Below, one piece after another: positions 1 through 10,900 of a stretch of DNA of 64,000 nucleotides (the first letter of the stretch is position 1; the number at the start of each line of letters is the position of its first letter). The notes under the pieces are model-generated. The model had not been told where the DNA came from. It saw nothing but the letters and a program-made list of their open reading frames with translations, and made no database searches. The stretch lies in the NCBI RefSeq assembly GCF_000227135.1, contig NC_018229.1, positions 27,152 through 91,151 of the forward strand, in the 5' to 3' direction. Position numbers and translations under genes: made by a program. This DNA comes from Leishmania donovani (Eukaryota > Euglenozoa > Kinetoplastea > Trypanosomatida > Trypanosomatidae).

Positions 1-3000
1 CCACATCGGTGGCGCTGCTGTATTGCGCCACCGCCTGAGCGACAACGGGATCTGTCAGCTCCTGTGTGAGCTTCTCCAGCACCTGCAGCGCCGACTTGGG
101 CAGCTCCAGCTCGGTCGGCAACGTCAGCGCGTAGCACAGCTGCCGCAGAATGGACATCCAGCACGCAGACGGCATGAGCGCAAAGGCTGCCACGCAGCCC
201 CAGGTGGAGACGCTGAAGAGAAACGTGAAGAACTGCTTGTACACGTTCACCCGCTCGCGTGCGCTCTCGCTTACCACGCCCATGCACACCACCGGCGACG
301 CCTCGCTCAGCTCACCAACCGCGCAAAGTCGGTGCCACAGCAGCGAGGTAAGCCGTGCAACGGAGAGCACGCCGCGATTGCCGGCTTTGTTCGCGTACTG
401 AAACATCAGCCGCAGCAGCTTCGACAGCTCCGGTACAGCCTCCATCCAGTTGAGGCAGACCGTGACGTAGTCCTCAATGTAAGGCCGAAGCATCTCGTAC
501 GGCAGCGTGTTAATGAGTTGATGAAAAAACTGCCCTACGGCGTCACGCAACACGGCACTGCCCGCCATCTGGTTCGCCACCTCCATCACCCGCTGCGTCA
601 CGTGCAGAAACATCTGCGCAACGAGCAAGCCTGTCGCCGACATCGCCGACGAGGTGCTGAGTGGGGCATCCGACGGCGCACCGCACGCGGCGAGCGGCCC
701 GTCAACGGCTACGCCGGACGCGTTGGGGTTGGTGCCCATGCGCCACTGACCAGGCACGAAGCCATTCGGAGACGACGCCAATCCGTTGCTCGCGCCACTG
801 CCCGCTGCCGACCCTGCGCCGCTGCTGCTCTCCGTGCTGCCCAGTCCCTTCGCTAAAGCGCTCAGGAAGGAGATGACATCCGCCACGGCACGCTCCGCCG
901 CTGCGACACTCCGAGCGGCAGCATGACCGCTACCGCCTGCCGCGCCGCCGTTCATGCCAGCACAGGAGGCGCTGGCCTGCTGGAGGGAGTGCAGCGCTGA
1001 GCCCACGACGGTGTGCACGAGTTCTGCCTTGCGACCCAGCAGCGGCGCCACCTCTGCGAGAACGGCGCTGGTGACCACCGCGGCGCCGTAGTCGTCCATG
1101 CTGGCCGAGGCAGTGAGCAACCGCAGAGCCTCTGACGAGCTGCCGTCTAGAGCGGGGCTCGCCTCCTCACTACAGATGCTGAGCAGGATCCCGATCGCCT
1201 CGTAGAGCTCGCGGCGATCGCCGGGCTGCAGCTGCGGCGCTGTCGTGACGATGCTGTGCAGTGCGTTGACCATGTCCGCCGCGTAGGCGCCGAGCTGACT
1301 CTTCAGCAGCTGCAACAGGTAGCCGAATAAGTAGCAGATGCGGGCCCGTACACGGTCGCTGCGACTCATAACTCCGCACGGCTGCAGGAGCAGCCGCTGA
1401 AGCAGCAACGGGATGAACTCCGGGCGGTACGTGAAGAAGAGGTAGTAGCGGCCTAGCACTTCAAAGAAGGCCAGGTGCACACAGGTGGCCTCGCCACTGA
1501 CTACCGCCTCCGTCGTCAGGACACGCTGCAGCAGCTGCGTGATGGTGTCATTGGGGTCTTTGAGATTCTCAAGACGGAGAGACTCGCCGATCTCGTAGAG
1601 GTATCGCAGCGCCGCCTCCACCACCTCGGGATCCGTGAAGTCCGCGTCATCCTTCGCTGTGGACGCCCTTGTTGCGCCGCCGCCCTCGCTCAGCCGACTG
1701 AGCCCGGTCAAGAGAAGACTGTGAAGATGTGACATGACGAGGTCAGGCCGACGGCGGTGCAGCAGCCGCAGCAGGTTATGCAGCGTCTTCCGCTGATCAA
1801 TGACCGTGTCGTCCCAGATGCGATTCTCGTCGTAGGCCACGCCGGGGATCCTTGTTTGGTGGAATAACGTCGCGAGCAGCTCCACGGCCTCGGACTCCAG
1901 CAGGTACGCACTCTTGAGATAGACCTGCAGAAAGGGTAGCAGGGCATCATGCACGTCGAACAGGTTCAGCTGCAGCACTAGAATCACCTGCCCAACGACG
2001 GCATGCAATGCGCCGGCGAGCCCGTCAAGAAGGTCAGCCGTGACGGTGAAGGGTTCGTCACGCAGCACCACACCACTTACCTCAACCGTGGCAGCCGAGC
2101 GGGTGGCCGGCTGCTGCTGGGCAAGCGACGCGCAAGTGTCAAGCAGGGAAAGAAACTGGCCGGCCACGGCCACGGCGAACTTGGCGGCCGCTTCCATGAA
2201 AAGCACCGCCGCCTCCGAGGGTGGCGGGAGCTCGAACAGCGACATCATGCGTGGCACCGAGTCGACAACGCTCAGGGCGCGAAGGGATCTCATCTTTATG
2301 CCAGGCAGCTGCTTCTTCTCCACCAGCGATAACAGGCACTCACAGGCTGCCACCTGCAGGGGCGGCACAGTGAGGAGAAAGTGCAGGAGATGGATCCAGT
2401 TCTCCGTCATGAAGAGGTTCACATCGGCCCACTCAATGTAGGTTTGCATCACGCTCAGACACAGCCTTGCCATGTCGGGGTTGCGCGCACGGGCGTCGCT
2501 GAGGAGTATGTTGTACCACATATCTGCCGCCTTCGGAAGGACTCGTTCACGCATCGCGTCCTTCAACTCCATGTCGCGAGCCTGCTGCTGCTTGCCGCGC
2601 TCCTGTCGATCCCGCACACAGACAACACGCTCATCAATGTACTCGAAGATGCGCAACACGTAGATGGTCACAAGATCGGCGGTGGGGAGGTAGGGGCTCG
2701 TCGGGCGGCGGTCGAGCATCTCAAACAGATCGTCGAAAATCGACTGCCAGCGCGCTGGGTAGAACAGCTGCAGTCCCACCACCATCATCTGTGCGTGCTT
2801 GTTGACGACATAGTCTATCGGCGTCACGGTCGGGGACGCGAAGAGGTACCGGTGAATGAAAGAGAGGAGCGTGTGGTAAAACTCCTGTGCCTGTTCGGCG
2901 TCCACCGTGGCCGCCAGCATCGGGAGGTGGTGCATGACCGTGTTGAAGGCCCAGAAGCACCGCAGCTCGTCCACCGCCTCGTTGCTGATGATGTGAAAAC

Positions 3001-3136
3001 TCAGCTTCAGCCCCTCTGCGCTCTCACGGAGGTCCATCAGGTAGCGCTCCGCCTCGAGGCGGGCGCTGTGCGACACACTCGGGTCAAAGTTGTGCGTGAG
3101 CTGCAGCGCCTCCGTAAAGTTCTCCGTGCGCGGCAT
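1..3136 (-). CDS. XPOT: Exportin-T (tRNA nuclear export receptor, Los1/XPOT family), C-terminus beyond the window
   Basis: The minus strand is open from an ATG at 3136 to the window edge, about 1045 codons with no stop seen, so the gene is cut at its 3' end. The family is a Ran-GTP-dependent karyopherin that carries mature tRNA out of the nucleus. The N-terminal third resembles XPOT: an NK..Q segment followed by a long helix pair, then a KDxMRE segment leading to a W-Y-x-IL motif, then a YIEWAD..L segment matching the XPOT YVSWID helix. The remainder is helical and HEAT-like, with a low-complexity Ala/Gly/Ser insertion at about residues 710-790. Animal XPOT is about 960 residues, so little more than the tail should be missing. 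It lies downstream of the ATM gene in the same transcription unit. The next in-frame ATG is residue 34. The family call rests on remembered motifs and is fairly secure. Confidence 0.82.
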   Translation of the reverse strand, partial: MPRTENFTEALQLTHNFDPSVSHSARLEAERYLMDLRESAEGLKLSFHIISNEAVDELRCFWAFNTVMHHLPMLAATVDAEQAQEFYHTLLSFIHRYLFASPTVTPIDYVVNKHAQMMVVGLQLFYPARWQSIFDDLFEMLDRRPTSPYLPTADLVTIYVLRIFEYIDERVVCVRDRQERGKQQQARDMELKDAMRERVLPKAADMWYNILLSDARARNPDMARLCLSVMQTYIEWADVNLFMTENWIHLLHFLLTVPPLQVAACECLLSLVEKKQLPGIKMRSLRALSVVDSVPRMMSLFELPPPSEAAVLFMEAAAKFAVAVAGQFLSLLDTCASLAQQQPATRSAATVEVSGVVLRDEPFTVTADLLDGLAGALHAVVGQVILVLQLNLFDVHDALLPFLQVYLKSAYLLESEAVELLATLFHQTRIPGVAYDENRIWDDTVIDQRKTLHNLLRLLHRRRPDLVMSHLHSLLLTGLSRLSEGGGATRASTAKDDADFTDPEVVEAALRYLYEIGESLRLENLKDPNDTITQLLQRVLTTEAVVSGEATCVHLAFFEVLGRYYLFFTYRPEFIPLLLQRLLLQPCGVMSRSDRVRARICYLFGYLLQLLKSQLGAYAADMVNALHSIVTTAPQLQPGDRRELYEAIGILLSICSEEASPALDGSSSEALRLLTASASMDDYGAAVVTSAVLAEVAPLLGRKAELVHTVVGSALHSLQQASASCAGMNGGAAGGSGHAAARSVAAAERAVADVISFLSALAKGLGSTESSSGAGSAAGSGASNGLASSPNGFVPGQWRMGTNPNASGVAVDGPLAACGAPSDAPLSTSSAMSATGLLVAQMFLHVTQRVMEVANQMAGSAVLRDAVGQFFHQLINTLPYEMLRPYIEDYVTVCLNWMEAVPELSKLLRLMFQYANKAGNRGVLSVARLTSLLWHRLCAVGELSEASPVVCMGVVSESARERVNVYKQFFTFLFSVSTWGCVAAFALMPSACWMSILRQLCYALTLPTELELPKSALQVLEKLTQELTDPVVAQAVAQYSSATDV

Positions 3137-3138
3137 GG

Positions 3139-3140
3139 CT
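3139..3140 (-). promoter_or_regulatory. Predicted spliced-leader acceptor AG for exportin-T
   Basis: On the minus strand this AG is the first after an AG-free stretch of 298 nt (3141-3438) that includes pyrimidine-rich and TG-repeat sequence. It lies only two bases before the ATG at 3136, so the genomic part of the 5' leader would be about 2 nt. Either the leader is almost entirely spliced leader, or translation starts further in. Confidence 0.5.
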
Positions 3141-3245
3141 GCGCCCCGGTGTAAGCACAAGAGGGGGGAGGAGGACGGAGATGATGAGAGACCCGCGACA
3201 ACACCCGTAAAGAGGAGCAACGCCGGCGCACGCACGTGTGCACCG

Positions 3246-3271
3246 ACACACACACACACACACACACACAC
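3246..3271. repeat. (AC)n microsatellite
   Basis: Thirteen uninterrupted AC units read on the plus strand, followed by a C9 run. On the transcribed minus strand it is a TG tract inside the AG-free zone upstream of exportin-T. Length is likely polymorphic. Confidence 0.9.
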
Positions 3272-4949
3272 GCCCCCCCCCAATGCGGCGCCGACGAGCG
3301 CGCCAGACGGAGGGACGTCAGCAACCCACCAGAGGCGTGAACGCGTACAGCCAGCAGACGGAGCACGGAAGATGAAGACAGGGACACAGCAACCAAAGAA
3401 GAGCGGCCAAGAGGAAGAAAAATAAAAGCGAGCACCAACTGCGCCACGCGCCAGTGCAGAGCTGATTGAGCCGCACCCCCGAATATCTGTCGCCGTGGCT
3501 GCGCGTGCCCCGTGTCGAAAGAGGCGGTAAAGCTGCAGCGAGAAAGGGCAGAGGCGGAGAGAGACGTGTGCGGGGACGGGGACGGCAAGGAAGCCGACAA
3601 CGTCGCGTGCACGTGTTGAGCCGCAAAGAGAGGAGATAGATGGAGATGAGCGAACACCACCGACTGTTACGCGCCTCTCGCTATTCCGCCGCCGGCCGTT
3701 GTTGCCGGCCTGCACGAGCCGTGGCGCCGGTTTTTCGCTCGCTTGCTTGTCGCTGCGACAGCCACGGCTTCGCCGCCGCCGAAGCCGAGTGCACAGGGAC
3801 GGCAGCGAAAAGGGAGCTGGGCGTCACTCTTGATAGCAGCAGTGGGGGTACTGGTAGGGATGGTGGGAGAAGGGGTTGCGGGGATCGTTAGTTACAGATT
3901 AGTTTCGTTAACGGCGTCGTGTGCGCGGAGGCGGCGCTGTAGTGGTGGGCGGTAGATGAGGAGAGCTACGTGGTGGAAGGCGATGGGGGTGGGGGAGGAG
4001 GAGAGGAGTGGAGGGGGGCCTCTCGCTCTCCCTCTCTGACACGCGGTGCCGATGTCTGCGTGCTACTCGCCGCCACGCCACCGCTGCAGCGAGGGCGCAA
4101 ACGGAAAAGGGTAGTGGTAGGCGGGGAGAGAGAGACGGCAAGAGGAAACGTTGCACGGAGAAGAGTGCCACGTGCTTGGTTCTCCTTCGCCGGATTGGTT
4201 TCTGTGACGCTGCCAGCCAGGGCGATGGGGAGGTTGGGCACAAGGTGGAGAAAACGGTCGATGGAAACAAGAGGGAGGGAGGGAGGGCAAATAATAAAAA
4301 AAAAGACAAGATGGACGCCCACACACGCGCGCGCGCAGGCGACGCTAAGGCATGGCCACGCCTGAGATGATGCGGCAGCATTGGGATGAGCGGATAGAGC
4401 GCTCGAAGGCGGGCACAGCATGTATCGTGCAGATGAAGGGGGGAAAGGGGGCAGAGCGCCCGACACACGGCAGGCCCCCAGTCTCAACGCAGTGTGCAAG
4501 TATTCTGCGCTAAGGGAACGCCGCAGCACTCACTCAACGGGTACCGTGTGCCAGATTTCGTTTCTTTCTCGTGAAGGCACAAAAGCAGACTGGCTGAAGA
4601 GCCTTTAAGCGTCCTCTTTTCCTTGTTCCTTCAGATTCCGTAAAGCTCGTGCGGCACATCAACGCAGCGGGGCTTTCACCACCACCACCACCAGCGAGAG
4701 AGCGAGAGGCACTACCTTCCCCCCTTCCCCGCAGACAAGCTCTACACGGACAACTCTGTAAAGCATAGCGCTCTCCCAGACCGCCACAGAGGCGCTCGCC
4801 CGCTCGTGCACTCGATCACCGCAAAACAGAGAAACGCACGTCACCACAGCGACGAAGACGGAGAGAAGGGCGTGTCCCAAGTCCCGTGCGACCGGCACCC
4901 GGCACCTTCCTTTCAAAGTCCGCCACCGCCTTATCCATCCCGCTCCATC

Positions 4950-7900
4950 CTACACCCACTGCGACCAGCCCGGAAACATCACGGCCAAGCTTTCCACCCG
5001 CTGCGCATCCTCCATCAGCTTGCGCACGTGCGTTGGCACGCTAAGCATGTCGCCACCGTCGTAGCCGCGCAGCTTCGCGTCGATGCGGGCAAGTGTGCGG
5101 GCGGCGTCGGCGCTGCTGCCGTGCGTGCGCACCGGCGCAGGCTGCCGTGTGTTACTCTCCTGCGGCACGGCACCAGCGCCGGTGACGCCGGTGTCGGCGC
5201 CCATTATGTGATTCGCGTGCGTTGGCGAGCCGATGGCCCAGCGCGCCAAGGGATCGTGCATGATGGAGCTCAATATCGTGCGAATCAGCTCGCGCTTGCC
5301 GCGCAGCAAGTGCATCGCTGCCTCCGCACACGGGCGCAGGCTTCCCTCCGTGCCACGCACACCGAGGCCATCGATCATGTTGCGTGTGAGCCGAAACGGA
5401 ACAAGCTCCGGTACAGGCAGCAGCTTGTTTTGATCGAAGGCGATGCCGAGATCAATGTGCACCACTTCCGCCGTTCCCTTGTGCAGGAGTATGTTGTTGA
5501 TGTGCCGATCGCCCAGCCCGACAGTGTAGCCGACGATGCTCGACGCTGCAACGCTGCGGGTGAAGGTTTGCTGCCGATCCACCCACACCTGGGCGGACAG
5601 GTACTCCTCCAAGAAAAAGTAGTGCAGGGCAGGTGTGAACTGCGCGTACAGGCTCAAGAGCACCTGGCATTTGCGGCTATGCGGCGCGTTCTGCAGCTGG
5701 ATTCGGCACTCCCGCGTGTTCGGCTCGCCCGGGAAGTACCGCTCATGAGCGCCGGGCATTTCCTCCTTGCCGGTATAGCGGCCCGTCAGGTACTCGCCGA
5801 GTGGGATGGTGTGTTCCACCCACTGCAGGATGCCGGCCGTCGGAGCCAGCGGCACAATCGTGAAGGTGCGAATCTGCAGCGGCCGCGTCGCGGAGCGTCG
5901 ACGAAACAGACGATTCGCGGTGGCAAACACCTGCTCAATGAGCGCGTCCTGCCTCAGGTCGTCGCCAGCCTTTAGCAGCTGCCGGACGACCGTGCCATCG
6001 CTCAGCTCGCACTGCAGCACCTTTGGCACGTTCACACCACCAGGCGTCGTGAAGTAGTTGCGGTACCGCATCACATGCGGCACCGCGAGCGCGTCCCCTC
6101 CAGCGACGGCCGGTGTAACGAAGGGATCCACGGAGCTGGGCGGGGGGATGGCAAGATTACACGCGTCCTTGATCAGCATGAAGTCTTTGCAAATCGCGTG
6201 GCGCTTCCCCACCTGCGCCGTGGCGGCACTGCGGTCAAACGCAAGCTCCAGGTATGCCGAGCTCAGCAGCTGCGCATGCCGGATCTGGGTCGACAGTAGT
6301 GCGGCGGTCGAGGCGCTGTGGCCAGCGCGACTTGAAGCGTTCGCGGTGCTCTGTGCGGAGGCCAGTCCGGCGAGGAGCTGACGCGCCGCCGTGATCTTCG
6401 CCTCGTCCACGTTGTGCAGCGTGTTGACATCTCGCGATTTGGCGAACGTGTGGCCGTGGTAGAGGGCTAGCAGCGGCCACACAACGTGCATCGGGTAGTC
6501 CCGTGCGAGCCGGGCAACAAGGAAAGCCAGCCGCTCGCCCTCGTGCTGGCCACCTAACTGCGCCGTCAGCTGCCCCGCCAGCGGCACAAAGACGGCCGTC
6601 GGAATTCGCTCGACGGCCTTGTCGAGTACTTTGCTCAGTACCTCGCCGCCGCCCTGCTCCATGTCGGCGGCGTTCACCCAGAGCTCCACAAACCCGAAGA
6701 CGGCATGCAAAACGTCTTCCTCGTGGTCCACTGGCAGGCACTTCACCTCCGACAGAGCGGCCGCGCCTCGATGGGTGCGCTCGGTGACGCCGCGAGCTGC
6801 GCCCTGCTGCGCCACTTGGTTAAACTGCAGAAAACGCGAGTAGGCGTTGATGGCGCTGCGGCGGTACAGCCCAAAATTGGACTTCTCACTCTGCCACTCG
6901 TCTTCAAGGCGCTTGATGTCGCCAGCAAGCTCACGAATACGTCGCCGTATGACGCGCAGTTGGTCTTCGCTGAGGATCACGGTTGGCGCGGCCCCAGCAG
7001 CCACTCCCGCTGCCGCATCAGCGACGGCAGAGCGACCGCGCGCTTCTCTCAGAGGTGCCACGCCAGCAATGTTCACCAGTGCGGGCAGCACCGCCGTAGT
7101 CGTGGCTCCCGTCGTCGCATCGAGCTCCGCCACACCGGGCGGGCGGTGAAGTGGTGCGGCAGCCCGTCCCGTGCTCGGCCGCGTCGCCGCCTCCAGCTGC
7201 GCTTCCAGGTCCTCCTTGAGCCGCTTCGACTCCTCCACGCTCTCGCAGAGCTGCTGATGCTCGTGGCTTGTCAATCGCGCAGCGATGTCGTCGGCGAGTG
7301 TGTGGCACAGACGCGCTAACAGGAAGCTGCAGGCGCCGCTGCTGTCAGAAGCCGCCGCGCGCGAGAGAAACGGATCACGTACAAGCTGCGAGGGCGGCAG
7401 CAGCCGGAGTTCCCCGTGCCACACCATCAGCTGCTGGATCACACGCGGCTCCTGTGGGGCATGCCAAGGTGCGGTACGCGGTGGGGCGACATTACAGTGG
7501 GCGAGGCTTGCCTCCCCGCGTGCCGCCGCGGCGGCCGGCTGAAGAAGCGCTAGGGCCTCCTGCCATCTGCCGAGGCCGTAGGCAACCTGTGCCGTGCGGA
7601 GTACCAGGTCCAGTTGTCGCGCGCGTTCTCGCACCTCTGCCGCGACAGTACCAACGATCGCCGGCGACGGCGATGCCTGCTCACCTTCGCCGCCCGTGCC
7701 TTCCGCGTGCTGCTCTTTCCAGTCACGCAGCCAACGGTGCGCCGCGGCCGCATCTCGATTCAGCAGCGCCTGCTCTGTCGCCCCGAGCACAAATCGGTAC
7801 CAGCCTTCGCGGTCGCCGTAGACCTGGCACAGCGCATGGCGTACGGAGTCGAGCAGCTCCCTGGAGGCGTAGTCGACAGTGCTCGGCACCCGCGCAGTCG

Positions 7901-10900
7901 GCAACTCGGCAGCGTCCAAGCCTGATCCTCGCGCTACCGAGTCGCCACGCAGGCTCCGAAGCCACGTGGGCAGCTCGACTACTCGGTCGCCTTGCTTCCA
8001 CTTCGGCGCGGCACCGCGGCCGCGCGATGGTTTCCCTGCTTTGCCCTTCCTCGCGGCTGCATCGGCTGCTAAGAAGCGCGCCGCGCAGTCACGCACTTCA
8101 TGGAGCGCCTCTGCCGCCATGACGGTCGTCACGAAGGTAGTAGGAGACAGTTGCTGACGAAGGGCCGACTCGGCGCGGCGCACGTGCTGCATGCTCAGCA
8201 GCGGCTGCCCATTTGTGAGAGTAATAAAAGCGCTGAGAAGGTGAACGTAAAACCTCCCCGCTGACGCGGGCATCAACGACGCGCCACAGGATTCTGGTGT
8301 CGCCGTGTTCCCGCGTAGCGAAAGGCGGTCTAGTACTGCGCGGGGCACGCACTCGGATGAACAGCTTCCGGGGCAGTCGCCAGCGACGCCACCGCCACAG
8401 GACCACCGCCCGCACTTCCAGGCGGCCTCAGCGAGCAAGGCCTGTAGCGATGCCTCGTGTGCGGGCGTCCACGACGACAACATATCGGTGTTGCCAGCAG
8501 CAGCGTCGATCGCTTCGCCGGCTGCACCTGTCAAGAACACCTCCGGCCCCAGTTCCGTTGTGCCCCTGCCGGCCGCGCGCCCTGGGGCACTGCAAGCACA
8601 TACGGAGTCGTCCGCGACGCCGCGTTCCGCAGCGCCACTGTCGCTGCGATGCCGCACCGCGGCTTCCCATCGCCGCTCGGCCGGTTGCAGACTCAATAAA
8701 ACGTCCAACGCCGTGGAGGGGAAGCCGTGCTGGAGGAGAAGCGCCGCACGCTGTAAGTGTGCGGCCCATGGGTCGGGCCGCCGCTCCTGCACCTCACCCG
8801 TCAGCGCGACACTGGGTCTTGCAACTTCGACAGTTGCACCGCCGAGTCCGCTATCAGCCGCCGCACTAGCACGTGGCACGTCACTGCCCCACAGCCTGCC
8901 GCTGGCATGATGGGTCTCGCTCTCCTCCAAGAGGCGCATCTCGTCCAGCCAGGCAGCCGTGGCGGAAGGTGCAGCAGCTAGACTGTCGTCCGCCCCGCTG
9001 GCGACCGACGTTGTGGGCGTGACGCCACTTTCGCGGTATCCCGCGACTCGGCGAATGGCACGACCACTGGACCGGCCACGTGCCGAGCCGAGGAGGCTCG
9101 CGCTGAGGGCAGATCCGCTGCCCACCCAGGAACACCACTTCGCACCGTCGCCGTGCGGTTGAGCGCTCGTGACGGACTGCAGCCGCATCATGAGCGACAC
9201 CCCCACGACATCATCCAGCTCCAACTGTCCCTGCACCGACGCGTACAAGTCGAAGATGTCCTCCGCAAACGACCGAGTCTGCCGCCGTACAGCGTCGTGG
9301 CGGTCGCGGGCGCGGCCACCGCTGCGGGTTGCGCCAGCACCGACTGTGTGCGTCACGGATGCGGCGGAGGGGTAGTCGCCCGGCCTGGCAAACGGAAACA
9401 GTATCGAGTAGGGTGTGCTTGACATGGCTAGCACCGCTTCTCCGGCGCCGGCACCATCGCGAAGCATCACAGCCGACAGCGTCGTTTCCGACTCCCCGCA
9501 GAGCGCCGCAGCGCCTGTGCGTGGCCCGTAAAGCGACTCGCCGCTGAGTTGGGAGAACAGGAGGGCGAGGTGCGGCTCGCCTACTCGCACCGCGGCACGA
9601 GCAAGGCGCGCGGCGGGGATGTCGCTGAGCCAGTAGCACTCGCCCATGTCCTGCAAGGATGGCACAGAACCGAGGATCGATGGCCATGGAGCCACCTCGG
9701 CCCGTGCGCCGTCGCCTGCAGCAGCTGCTGCTGCTGCAGAGAAAGACGAGGTCGCTTTGGCGCGGCCAGCCGACGCCGCCGTTGCTCCCTTGAGGCCGCG
9801 CTGGCGCGTGGACCGAAGCAGGACCGCATGGCACTGCTCAAGGACATGGAGAAAAAGACGTGCAGTGTGCGCGCAGCGCTCCGCCTGCTGAAAGACGTAC
9901 CGATCCAGCTGTCTACTCCACTCCTGTCGCACTACGCGCTGCCCTTCGCTCTCGCGCAGGCACAGTGCATGCAGCAGCACAGGGAGAAGCAGCTGCTCCG
10001 CAATGCGCACATCGCTGCCTGCGCTGTCGCATGCCGCGTGCACGCCATCAAGGTCGCAGGCAGGTGATCCAGCCGATGATGTTGGCACCGCTGTAGGGCC
10101 CTCAGCAGTCCTCAACTCCGCCATCAGCAGAGGCACCAGTGCGGCCCACAGTAGACTCTTCTTCAGCATACCGTAGGTATTGGCAGCGGCCAGCACGAAG
10201 CGGCAGAGAAACGCGCGCTGGTTCGGTGGACACTGCCGTAGCGGTGCCCACACAGACGGGCTCCTGAGATGGGTGTCGGCGGCGGCGCCTCGCGTGCCGA
10301 AGGTGGCACGCTGTCGACATGACCGTGAGCCGCAGCTGCCGCTACGCGTCACCCACGAAAGACGCCGTTGAAGGCAGTAGCACACGCGTGCTTTCGGAGA
10401 CGGCATCTGGTCACCGCCACTCGCCCCGACAAGCTCGCCGGCGGCGGCGGCGGCGGATGGCCCGGTGAGCTGCTGCCGCCACGCGCTCGCCACGAGCTGT
10501 GCAACGGCCTCGTCAAAGCACGACGGCGGCTCTGCCGGCCTCGGCGGCTCCGCCCCGTCCGCCCCGTCCGGGCCCGACGCGATGCACAGCACCCACGCAC
10601 GCAGCGCGCACATGCCCAGCTCCGAGGCGTCTGCATCACCGCACCAGACGAGTTGCTCGAGCGTGCGCAGCTGATGCGCGTACGCTTGCGCGAGCATTCC
10701 CGCAACGATCCCTTCCGCAGTTTGGTTGCTTGGCAAGCCGTCGTCTGTTAGCGCCGACTCGCTCGCCGCAAGGAGCGTGCTGGCGGACGAGCCGCTGCGT
10801 TGCGCTTCATGTCGCAGCCATTCCGATCCAGACCCCATTCCTGATGGGGCGCTTGATACGGCCGCCGCGCAGTGAGGAAGCGTGGCTGCCTCTCCGCTCA

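Larger units (their letters stand above)
3137..4949. other. Intergenic region between ATM and exportin-T
   Basis: About 1.8 kb with no convincing gene. It should hold the 3' UTR of the ATM gene and the trans-splicing signals of exportin-T. Open frames here are overlapping and of biased composition (Pro/Ser/Arg-rich) on both strands, typical of low-complexity spacer. An (AC)n tract lies at 3246-3271 and purine-rich plus-strand stretches at 3960-4300. Confidence 0.6.
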